The position numbers were made by a program, and so were the translations under genes. The notes under the pieces were generated by a model, which saw nothing but the letters and a program-made list of their open reading frames with translations, ran no database searches and had not been told where the DNA came from. Shown here piece after piece: positions 1-5,751 of a stretch of DNA of 11,961 nucleotides. The DNA comes from Candidatus Saccharimonadia bacterium (GTDB lineage Bacteria; Patescibacteriota; Saccharimonadia; Saccharimonadales; Saccharimonadaceae): positions 1 through 11,961 of the forward strand of contig JALRDG010000056.1 of the NCBI GenBank assembly GCA_023257055.1. Direction: 5' to 3'. Position 1 is the stretch's first letter, and every line of letters starts with the position of its first letter.

Positions 1-1
1 G

Positions 2-442
2 TTGATTCGCCTGTCGCTTGAGATGAACTTCGTTAATCACGTACTGCCGAGTGGCGGCGTAAGTGGGTTGTCGTACATGGGTTGGCGGCTAACTAAGCTT
101 GGTGTGCCGCCTGGACGAGCGGCTATGGCACAAGTTGTCCGCTATTTCGCGCAATTCGCATCATTTATTATCCTGCTGGTCATTGCGGTAGTTGTAGTGA
201 CTATTGACGGCGCACTGAATCGCTGGATCATCCTGACGAGCTGTCTATTGATGTTTACGATGATATCGATTATCGCGACGCTTGCATTCGTGCTTCGCAG
301 CCGTCGGCGAATTGCTAAGTTTTCATCGTTTTTAGCGGACGTCATTAATGGCGTGACTCGCAAAGTGACATTTGGTCGACGAGTCCAAGCAATCAGCTAT
401 ATTCAAATTGATAATGTTCTTGAGGATCTTCACAAAGATTAA
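2..442 (+). CDS. Flippase-like membrane protein (UPF0104/LPG-synthase TM family), N-terminal fragment, truncated by window start and in-frame stop
   Basis: The reading frame is open from the first bases, so the true start lies upstream of the window. Residues around 8-40 (EMNFVNHVLPSGGVSG, then MGWRLTKLGVPPGRAAMAQ) match my memory of the conserved cytoplasmic segment of lysylphosphatidylglycerol synthase/flippase-like proteins. Two membrane segments follow, at about residues 47-69 and 73-97, then a basic loop. The frame ends at a TAA (440-442). The second half of the same family continues in the identical frame from 446, so the stop interrupts one gene rather than separating two. In this family the loop before the break normally runs straight on into the RDKK segment seen after it. 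Members act in the cytoplasmic membrane, often beside polyprenyl-linked glycolipid or LPG pathways; the substrate here is unknown. This is either a recent pseudogene, a sequencing or assembly error, or a readthrough site. Confidence 0.6.
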   Translation: MIRLSLEMNFVNHVLPSGGVSGLSYMGWRLTKLGVPPGRAAMAQVVRYFAQFASFIILLVIAVVVVTIDGALNRWIILTSCLLMFTMISIIATLAFVLRSRRRIAKFSSFLADVINGVTRKVTFGRRVQAISYIQIDNVLEDLHKD

Positions 443-445
443 GGA

Positions 446-811
446 TTGCTTCGACGTGACAAGAAGCTGCTGCGTGCGCCGGTTGCCTGGGGTATAGTAG
501 CAAATATAGCTGATGTTGCGCTATTTTTTGTCGCATTCGCATCGCTCGGCGTTATCCCAAATCCGGCACCGATACTTATTGCCTTCGGTGTTGCCAGTAT
601 TGCTGGGCTGGTTGTCGTGACGCCGGGTGGAGCGGGTGCGTACGAGGCAATCATGGTGGCGTTTCTTGGTATTGCCGGCATCAGCCACGGTACTGCCCTG
701 GCGGGTGTATTGTTGGCGCGAATAATATTATTACTATTTACGATTGGGGTGGGCTATTTCTTCTATCAACATGCCCTTATAAAGTATGGAAAAAAACGAA
801 AACGTCTTTAG
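446..811 (+). CDS. Flippase-like membrane protein (UPF0104 family), C-terminal fragment after in-frame stop
   Basis: This is the continuation, in the same frame and one codon after the TAA at 440-442, of the upstream fragment. It begins LLRRDKKLLRAPVAWG and has about four hydrophobic segments (roughly residues 13-33, 41-60, 65-83 and 84-106). It carries the TPGGAGAYEA motif (residues 58-67) typical of the last third of flippase-like UPF0104 proteins. The only nearby start is TTG 446, with no Shine-Dalgarno, and an internal ATG lies at about 653; neither is convincing as an independent start. The 3' end overlaps xseA by 26 nt, so translation of xseA would normally be coupled to this gene. No further frameshift or stop is visible, which fits a very recent lesion or a base-call error. 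Confidence 0.55.
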   Translation: MLRRDKKLLRAPVAWGIVANIADVALFFVAFASLGVIPNPAPILIAFGVASIAGLVVVTPGGAGAYEAIMVAFLGIAGISHGTALAGVLLARIILLLFTIGVGYFFYQHALIKYGKKRKRL

Positions 812-1880
812 TGTCAGCGACTATGTCGCCATAACAAATCAAACGCTGGAATATGCATATCCGAACGTTTTTATTGAGGGCGAGGTGGCGAGCTTCAAGG
901 TAAATCAAGGAAAGTATGTTTTCTTTGACCTCAAGGATGCAGGGGCGAGCGTGGGCTGTTTCATGACGGTATGGCAGTTACGTATGCCGCTCGAAGACGG
1001 CATGAAAGTAGTTATTTCAGCCACGCCAAAGTTGACGCCGTGGGGGAAATTTAGCTTGACGATCAAAACGATCCAGCCAAAAGGCGAGGGAACGATCAAG
1101 AAGACATTTGAACTATTAAAGGCTAAGCTGGAGACAGAAGGGCTGTTTTCTCCGGAGCGTAAACGCCAGTTGCCAGAACTGCCAACGTATGTGGGAATTA
1201 TTAGCAGTACGCAGGCAGCTGGATATGCCGACTTTGTGAAAATTGCTGAACGCTGGGGAGGCGTGCGGTTTGATGTGGCGCATGTACAGGTGCAGGGCGC
1301 GGTGGCTGCCGATCAGGTTATTGCTGCGATAAAATATTTTAATACACTCGAAACACTACCTGAAGTATTAGTGATTATTCGAGGCGGCGGTAGTGCCGAT
1401 GATTTGGCAGTGTTTAACGATGAGATGCTTGTCCGTGAGGTAGCGGCAAGCCGAATTCCAACACTCGTTGGCATTGGTCACGAGGTAGATACGACACTGG
1501 CAGAGCTTGCGGCCGATGTACGGGCGGCAACGCCAAGTAATGCCGCGCAGATACTACTGCCTGATAAAGAAGAGCTGCGGCGATCGGTGCATTATTCCTT
1601 GCAATCGATTCTGCCGCGCATTGAACGATCGGTTGGAGAGCAAAAAACGCTCGTTCATCGGAGTTTAACTACGGCTTACGAAGCAATTGAGCGTCGTCAT
1701 GACGAATACGTACACGAGCTGGCGAACGACCGTCGGCTTCTCGCTGAACTTAATCCACATAAAGTACTCGAACGCGGTTATGCGATGGTACGAGGAGAAG
1801 TAGGCGTAGGTGAAAGTATCAGCATCGAAACAAGATTGAATTATATTGAAGCGGAGGTAAAAAATGTCAGAGAAAAATAA
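786..1880 (+). CDS. xseA: Exodeoxyribonuclease VII large subunit
   Basis: XseA forms, with several XseB subunits, the cytoplasmic exonuclease that degrades single-stranded DNA from both ends into short oligonucleotides during repair. The N-terminal OB-fold covers about residues 6-98 (VFIEGEVASFKVNQGKYVFFDLKD begins the strand pattern; split here as VFIEGEVASF and YVFFDLKD). The catalytic domain has GIISSTQAAGYADF (137-150), the IIRGGGSADDLAVFND signature (197-212) and GIGHEVDTTLAELAADVRAATPS (starting 229; key residues GHEVD 231-235). A C-terminal NPHKVLERGYAMV segment (323-335) follows a helical stretch. At 364 residues it is shorter than the roughly 450-residue E. coli protein, mainly through a reduced coiled-coil region, as is common in small genomes. 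The ATG at 786 starts inside the upstream flippase gene; its 3' end overlaps xseB by 17 nt. Confidence 0.95.
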   Translation: MEKNENVFSVSDYVAITNQTLEYAYPNVFIEGEVASFKVNQGKYVFFDLKDAGASVGCFMTVWQLRMPLEDGMKVVISATPKLTPWGKFSLTIKTIQPKGEGTIKKTFELLKAKLETEGLFSPERKRQLPELPTYVGIISSTQAAGYADFVKIAERWGGVRFDVAHVQVQGAVAADQVIAAIKYFNTLETLPEVLVIIRGGGSADDLAVFNDEMLVREVAASRIPTLVGIGHEVDTTLAELAADVRAATPSNAAQILLPDKEELRRSVHYSLQSILPRIERSVGEQKTLVHRSLTTAYEAIERRHDEYVHELANDRRLLAELNPHKVLERGYAMVRGEVGVGESISIETRLNYIEAEVKNVREK

Positions 1881-2070
1881 CACTACTATTCAAGAAAAAG
1901 TTGCACAACTCCATGAGCTTGTGGCGTGGTTTGATGGTGATGATTTTCAACTCGAGGAAGCGTTCGATCGATTTAAGGAGGCAGAAAAACTGGCTGAAAC
2001 AATAGAATCAGACCTTGATACTATGAAGAACGAAATTACCATCCTAAAGAAGCGCTTCGATACTGAGTAA
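1864..2070 (+). CDS. xseB: Exodeoxyribonuclease VII small subunit
   Basis: The 68-residue, helix-rich, acidic protein has the usual size and pattern of XseB. The central LEEAFDRFKEAEKLAETIE stretch (residues 31-49) matches the family's characteristic L-E-x-x-hydrophobic-x-x-F/Y-x-x-G/A region. It binds the coiled-coil part of XseA to form active exonuclease VII. The ATG at 1864 is preceded by GGAGG at 1853-1857, six bases upstream, inside the xseA coding region, so the two subunits are translationally linked with a 17-nt overlap. This is one of the few genes in the window with an obvious Shine-Dalgarno, which fits its position inside a polycistronic message. The next gene begins only 3 nt after its stop. 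Confidence 0.93.
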   Translation: MSEKNNTTIQEKVAQLHELVAWFDGDDFQLEEAFDRFKEAEKLAETIESDLDTMKNEITILKKRFDTE

Positions 2071-2073
2071 TCG

Positions 2074-2604
2074 ATGGCGGTGATATTGGCAATTACAGGA
2101 GGGGTTGTACTGTTATTTCTCATTACGGCATTGCGCGGTGCACCGTACGTGCCGACGCACCGCTCGTCGCTTTCGATACTGTTTGATGAATTGCTGCCAG
2201 TTTCCGAAAAAGACCTCGTGGTGGATATCGGCTCTGGCGATGGCGTAGTGTTGCGAGCGGCAGCCCAGCGCGGCGCACGGGCACTGGGGTACGAACTTAA
2301 CCCTGTGTTGGTTGGTATTTCAAAGGCGTTATCAATCCGATACGGTATGCGCGTGACGATAAGATTCGCCGACTTCTGGTTGGTGGAATTTCCGCCCGAA
2401 ACGACTGTCGTTTATACGTTTGGCGAGACTCGCGATATTGTAAGAATGTATCAAAAAGTTGCCAATGAGGCTGTCCGTTTGCAGAAAACGATTCATTTTG
2501 TCAGCTATGCCTTTACGATTGACGGCGTAACGCCGATTCGGTCGAAACATGCCATGAATGTCTATCGAGTATCTCCGAGTAGTTCCTCTTTACAGGGGGA
2601 GTAA
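2074..2604 (+). CDS. Membrane-anchored class I SAM-dependent methyltransferase, FAM173/ATPSCKMT-like
   Basis: A single N-terminal membrane helix (about residues 3-20, VILAITGGVVLLFLITAL) precedes a short class I methyltransferase domain. The SAM-binding motif I is VVDIGSGDG (49-57), followed by GYELNP (72-77) with an acidic residue (E74) expected to bind the ribose, and FADFW (98-102) as the motif with D100. The APYVPTHRSS segment just after the helix (23-32) resembles the PFVPT-type linker that I associate with the FAM173/ATPSCKMT lysine methyltransferase family, whose eukaryotic members modify mitochondrial ATP synthase subunit c and ANT. The substrate in bacteria is not known and cannot be read here. 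It begins 3 nt after the xseB stop with no Shine-Dalgarno, so it is probably coupled. Its last codons contain the -35 element of the next gene. The methyltransferase assignment is strong; the subfamily is an inference. Confidence 0.75.
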   Translation: MAVILAITGGVVLLFLITALRGAPYVPTHRSSLSILFDELLPVSEKDLVVDIGSGDGVVLRAAAQRGARALGYELNPVLVGISKALSIRYGMRVTIRFADFWLVEFPPETTVVYTFGETRDIVRMYQKVANEAVRLQKTIHFVSYAFTIDGVTPIRSKHAMNVYRVSPSSSSLQGE

Positions 2605-2617
2605 GCGCAAGTATAAT
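2589..2617 (+). promoter_or_regulatory. Sigma-70 type promoter for the membrane protein at 2624
   Basis: TTTACA (2589-2594), a 17-base spacer and a perfect TATAAT (2612-2617). Only six bases separate the -10 from the ATG at 2624, so transcription should begin at or next to the start codon. The -35 lies inside the 3' end of the methyltransferase gene. Confidence 0.75.
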
Positions 2618-2623
2618 AACGGC

Positions 2624-3286
2624 ATGACATACGCGTATCGCTCGAACGAGACCGGCGCCGCCAGCGGCTGGATGATCTCGACTATTAGTTTGCTGGTGCT
2701 ATTTTTAGGAGTAGGGGCGTTCGCCATCTGGGCGTACGTAAACTATAGTGAACAAAAAGGCTTTAATGACCAAGATATTGCCTTAGCGCAAGCCGAGGCA
2801 AAGCGTGACGAGGCAAAGCGTCTTGAAGAGGATTTTGCTGAACGCGAGAAGAATCCACGGCGAGAATTTGTTGGGCCAACCGAATACGGCCGCTTATCAT
2901 TCGACTACCCAAAAACCTGGAGTGCCTATGTGTTGAACGACGGCAGTGACCGTAGCCGATACGAGGCATATCTGCACCCGATTGTGATTCCACCGCTTGA
3001 TCAAGAAGATAGCCGTGTTGCTCTACGGGTACTGATTCTCAATGAAGATTATGAGCAGGTGATCGATGACTATGCTGATCTTGTAAAAAAGGGTGATTTG
3101 CGCTCAAGCAACATCGAAGTTAATGGTAATAGTGGCGTACGCCTCGATGGTGCGTTTGATAAAAATATCCGCGGCTCAATGGTAATTCTTCGAGTACGAG
3201 ATAAAACCGTCACCTTGCGGACCGATGCTGATACCTTCCGTCCAGACTTCGACGAAGTTCTAAAGACAGTAAATCTTAGCCTCTAG
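2624..3286 (+). CDS. Single-pass membrane protein with extracytoplasmic PsbP/DUF1795-like domain, function unknown
   Basis: The 220-residue product has a short cytoplasmic N-terminus, one membrane helix (about residues 18-40) and a charged, alanine- and glutamate-rich coiled-coil-like segment (50-77). A soluble C-terminal domain (83-220) follows. The LSFDYPKTWSAY motif (91-102) resembles the F-S-F-x-Y-P-x-x-W start of PsbP-like and DUF1795 domains, which are often exported and scaffold-like; this is a pattern match, not a proven fold. The start at ATG 2624 is chosen because a near-consensus promoter ends six bases upstream; the frame extends 22 codons further into the methyltransferase gene, but that part lies across the promoter. 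No Shine-Dalgarno is present, so the message is probably leaderless. I do not recognise a specific function. Confidence 0.7.
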   Translation: MTYAYRSNETGAASGWMISTISLLVLFLGVGAFAIWAYVNYSEQKGFNDQDIALAQAEAKRDEAKRLEEDFAEREKNPRREFVGPTEYGRLSFDYPKTWSAYVLNDGSDRSRYEAYLHPIVIPPLDQEDSRVALRVLILNEDYEQVIDDYADLVKKGDLRSSNIEVNGNSGVRLDGAFDKNIRGSMVILRVRDKTVTLRTDADTFRPDFDEVLKTVNLSL

Positions 3287-3309
3287 CCTGTCGCCCCTCA
3301 CGACTTTCG

Positions 3310-3318
3310 TGGTACACT
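3310..3318 (+). promoter_or_regulatory. Extended -10 promoter for the kinase-receiver-recO operon
   Basis: TGG-TACACT (TG at 3310-3311, hexamer 3313-3318) is an extended -10; no good -35 is seen 16-18 bases upstream. The hexamer ends 8 bases before ATG 3327, which predicts a leader of about 0-2 nt. Confidence 0.5.
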
Positions 3319-3326
3319 GAAAGTAC

Positions 3327-4061
3327 ATGAGCACAGAGGAGAGGTATGCGAGTCGGGTAGGGGCGACGCCGTCAGAAAAGTATATTTCTGATAGTGGATT
3401 TATCGCTGCCGCGCATGAACTAAAAGCGCCACTTGCTTTAATCCGTCAGCTGGCGTTTCAGCTGGAGGATGACACTGTTTCTGCCGCGGAGAAAAAACTT
3501 TTTGCCAGTAAGGTACGGTTGTCTGCCGAAAAAGCACTTCGTGTAACGACTGACTTAACAAAGGCTGCTCGCCTTGAGGATGCGATGTTTACGCTCGAGC
3601 CGGTCAATGCCACTGCGATTTGCAAAGAGGTGCTTTACGAACTACAGGAGTATGCCGCCAGTCGTGGTAAAAAATTGCAAGTCCAAGCTGGCCGATCATT
3701 GCCCCCCGTCATTGCAAATCATGACTTACTTCGTCGTATCGTGACGACTTTTTCCGATAATGCGTTGGCTTATGGTGGCGACACGATATTACTTGACGTG
3801 AAACGTGGCCGCGACGGCGTGGTGCGCATTGCCGTACGGGATTATGGCCCTGCGTTGTCGCTTTCTGATTACTACCGAATAAAAAAACAGCTTTCGCGTC
3901 CGCAGGCTGTTCATGCTCGACCGCAAAGCAGTGGTCTTGGTTTGTATATCGCACATCAGTTCGCACATTTGATGAGCGGAAATATTGGCATTATTCGCCA
4001 TCGCGACGGCGTATCGTTCTATGTGGACATGAACGCGTCGACGCAGTTATCACTGTTATGA
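3327..4061 (+). CDS. Soluble sensor-less histidine kinase
   Basis: The 244-residue protein has no membrane segment and almost no N-terminal sensor domain: the H-box AAHELKAPLALIR starts at residue 28, with the phospho-accepting His at position 30. The catalytic ATPase domain has an N-box SDNALAYG (N145), a degenerate G1 box DYGPAL (172-177, where D-x-G-x-G would be usual) and an intact G2 box SSGLGLYIAH (201-210). It should autophosphorylate and pass phosphate to the receiver encoded directly downstream with a 4-nt ATGA overlap. Lack of a sensor suggests a cytosolic signal or a partner protein. The ATG at 3327 is preceded by an extended -10 and no Shine-Dalgarno. The kinase assignment is firm; the input signal is unknown. 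Confidence 0.88.
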   Translation: MSTEERYASRVGATPSEKYISDSGFIAAAHELKAPLALIRQLAFQLEDDTVSAAEKKLFASKVRLSAEKALRVTTDLTKAARLEDAMFTLEPVNATAICKEVLYELQEYAASRGKKLQVQAGRSLPPVIANHDLLRRIVTTFSDNALAYGGDTILLDVKRGRDGVVRIAVRDYGPALSLSDYYRIKKQLSRPQAVHARPQSSGLGLYIAHQFAHLMSGNIGIIRHRDGVSFYVDMNASTQLSLL

Positions 4062-4438
4062 TCTCCCTGGAAAATAGGCGGGCAGTGATCGTTGAGGACG
4101 ACGAATGGTTTGCCGAGCAACTAGCAACGATAATGAAGAAGCAGGGAATGAACTGTCAAACTGCATCATTTGCAGACGAAGCGATCGCAAAAATCGATAC
4201 ACGTCTACCTGACGTTATTTTGCTGGATATGCTGCTGACCGGATCGACCGGCCTTGTGCTACTCCATGAGCTGCAGTCGCATGACGATCTGGCGCGTATC
4301 CCAGTTATTGTCTGCAGTGCAACGGCTGATATGCTTGAGCAACCCATGTTGGCTGCTTACGGCGTTCGAAGGGTTATCGATAAAACGACCATGCATCCCG
4401 ACGACGTCCTCGCAGCGGTACGGAGCGTGCTGGCATGA
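4058..4438 (+). CDS. Stand-alone response regulator receiver (CheY-like)
   Basis: The 126-residue protein is a receiver domain with no output domain. The acidic pocket is EDD (residues 13-15), the phospho-acceptor is D57 in VILLDMLL, the switch residue is S87 in IVCSATA, and the conserved lysine is K109 in VIDKT. Its start overlaps the kinase stop as ATGA (4058-4061) and its stop overlaps the recO start in the same way (4435-4438), so the three are translationally coupled. With no DNA-binding domain it must act by protein-protein contact or by phosphotransfer. RecO or a remote partner are candidates by position only. Confidence 0.9.
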   Translation: MISLENRRAVIVEDDEWFAEQLATIMKKQGMNCQTASFADEAIAKIDTRLPDVILLDMLLTGSTGLVLLHELQSHDDLARIPVIVCSATADMLEQPMLAAYGVRRVIDKTTMHPDDVLAAVRSVLA

Positions 4439-5109
4439 ACACCGAACGTACCCGAGCCATTGTGTTGCGAAGAACGAACTACGGGGAGGCGGACCGAATA
4501 TTGCAGCTCCTGACGCCATTGGGTCGCCGCAGTGTGATGGCGCGTGGCGTGCGAAAGGAAAAGTCCCGGTTAGCTGGCGGTATTGAGCTGTTTGCCGTAT
4601 GCGACGTAGTGATGACCAAAGGCAAGGGTGATCTGTCTATTCTCACCTCAGCGCGGCTCGTGCATTTCTACCGGCACATTATGGAAGATTATGATCGGAT
4701 GGAGTTTTGTTATGAAGCGATGCGGCACGCAGCTACGGCTAGCGAAACGGTCGATGAACCCGAGTGGTTCGATGTGCTTTCCGAAGTACTCATGGCGCTC
4801 GATGCCAAAACTATTCCTCTAGCACTGACGAAAACCTGGTTTTACTTGCATCATAGCGCGCTGCTTGGGCGAGAGCTCAGTTTGACGCATGATATTGCTG
4901 GTGCGCCGCTTGAGAAAGAAGCTCGTTATCAATATGATGTATCGGAATCTGGTTTGCGGAAATCTCCCTCTGGGGAGTTATCGGCGGCACATATTACGCT
5001 CTTACGTCTCATCAGCGTAAAGCCGCTCAGCGTGCTGGTCCAGATTGGTGGAACCGAGGCGGTGGTGGGCGACTGCTTAATGGTTGCGCGTCAACACGCA
5101 GCGCTGTAA
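4435..5109 (+). CDS. recO: DNA repair protein RecO
   Basis: RecO acts in the RecFOR pathway, annealing complementary strands and helping RecR load RecA onto SSB-coated single-stranded DNA. The N-terminal OB-fold is recognisable: AIVLRRTNYGEADRILQLLT (residues 8-27), then GRRSVMARGVRKEKSRLAGG (30-49) and IELFAVCDVV (50-59). The remaining helical part is poorly conserved, as is usual for the family. At 224 residues it is slightly short of the common 240-260. The CxxC zinc-binding cysteines found in some RecO proteins are absent. Its ATG (4435) lies in the ATGA overlap with the receiver gene. The stop at 5107-5109 lies within the A-run that forms the minus-strand terminator U-tract, so the recO 3' end and the opposing transcript's terminator share sequence. 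Confidence 0.9.
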   Translation: MNTERTRAIVLRRTNYGEADRILQLLTPLGRRSVMARGVRKEKSRLAGGIELFAVCDVVMTKGKGDLSILTSARLVHFYRHIMEDYDRMEFCYEAMRHAATASETVDEPEWFDVLSEVLMALDAKTIPLALTKTWFYLHHSALLGRELSLTHDIAGAPLEKEARYQYDVSESGLRKSPSGELSAAHITLLRLISVKPLSVLVQIGGTEAVVGDCLMVARQHAAL

Positions 5110-5157
5110 AAAACGCCCCTTTGTTACGGATATAATATTCCTGTAACAAAGGGGCGT
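5108..5157 (-). terminator. Rho-independent terminator for the minus-strand gene at 5163-5633
   Basis: A perfect 15-bp stem (5113-5127 with 5143-5157, arm ACGCCCCTTTGTTAC) with a 15-base loop. The plus-strand A-run 5108-5113 gives a U-tract on the minus strand. The plus-strand side has no T-run after the stem, so it would end recO transcripts poorly. Confidence 0.9.
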
Positions 5158-5162
5158 AGTGC

Positions 5163-5633
5163 CTACACGGGTCGGATAGCTCTTGTTAGCTGCATGAGTA
5201 AAAGCTGCGGTTTGGTGATAACACCTTCCTGTAGCAGCGTATCTGCCATCTGCGGTGCATCCCACATCTTCAGATGAAGGGCGACACGCAGGCAGAATAG
5301 CTGCAGCTCCCGAAGGCGCTGCTTTTGGCGAGCCGATAGGCTGTAGCGTGCCGTTTTCGCTGCTTCGTGTCTACGAATCGAATCTTTCCATAGGCGCCGA
5401 GTTACTAGTGTTTTGGTTGGCGTCCTGTCCATCCATGTCACGCCATTACTGGTGTGCATACGGCTTGGAGCTTGCTGTGCTTTCTTCAACCCGGTTTGGT
5501 ACCATTCCTTCAGGTAGGGACCGAGCGGAGCGGGTAGGCGAAGCAAGTCGTCGATTGTATAACAACCGTTGTCGGACTGCGCCAGTACGCGCTCGACCAT
5601 TTCGTAGGATTTTTTGTCTAAGGTACGTGCCAC
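5163..5633 (-). CDS. Unknown basic, helix-rich protein (156 aa)
   Basis: I do not recognise a family. The protein is rich in Lys/Arg, particularly in residues 45-110 (for example RRLWKDSIRRHEAAK and ARQKQRLRELQLFCLRVAL), has no membrane segment or signal peptide, and looks mostly helical, so nucleic-acid binding is possible but unproven. The start is GTG at 5633-5631, supported by an AAAGGAG Shine-Dalgarno five bases upstream and a well-formed promoter 40-60 bases upstream. Unlike many neighbours it therefore has a true leader of about 30 nt. The gene ends six bases from a strong terminator hairpin, so it forms a complete single-gene unit, convergent with recO and divergent from glyS. Confidence 0.7.
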   Translation of the reverse strand: MARTLDKKSYEMVERVLAQSDNGCYTIDDLLRLPAPLGPYLKEWYQTGLKKAQQAPSRMHTSNGVTWMDRTPTKTLVTRRLWKDSIRRHEAAKTARYSLSARQKQRLRELQLFCLRVALHLKMWDAPQMADTLLQEGVITKPQLLLMQLTRAIRPV

Positions 5634-5671
5634 AACGACTCCTTTTGTGTCTGCGAGCAGTAAGTGAGAAT

Positions 5672-5700
5672 ACTATATAACTAACGCTTCCATATTGCAA
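5672..5700 (-). promoter_or_regulatory. Sigma-70 type promoter of the minus-strand gene at 5633
   Basis: Read on the minus strand: TTGCAA (5700-5695), 17-base spacer, TATAGT (5677-5672). The expected start near 5665 gives a leader of about 30 nt with the AAAGGAG ribosome site. It lies back to back with the glyS promoter. Confidence 0.7.
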
Positions 5701-5733
5701 TACATTTCTGCGCTAGAGAAACAGAGTGAAAAT

Positions 5734-5742
5734 TGCTATAAT
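5734..5742 (+). promoter_or_regulatory. Extended -10 promoter of glycyl-tRNA synthetase
   Basis: TGC-TATAAT (5734-5742) is a consensus extended -10. No convincing -35 lies 16-18 bases upstream. The hexamer ends nine bases before ATG 5752, implying a leader of 0-3 nt. Confidence 0.65.
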
Positions 5743-5751
5743 AAAAGAATT

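Noticed and set aside
440..442. Alternative genetic code as explanation for the split flippase gene
   Set aside because: TAA ends xseA, xseB, recO, glyS and rnhA, and TGA ends the kinase and receiver genes, so both codons are normal stops here.
2558..2623. Upstream extension of the membrane protein frame
   Set aside because: It overlaps the methyltransferase end and the TTTACA/TATAAT promoter; ATG 2624 is better supported.
5131..5136. TATAAT in the loop of the recO-end hairpin as a promoter
   Set aside because: No -35 or extended TG, and no downstream plus-strand gene.
5255..5680. Plus-strand open frame of 141 codons
   Set aside because: Antisense to the 156-residue gene, which has promoter, ribosome site and terminator; the plus frame has none.
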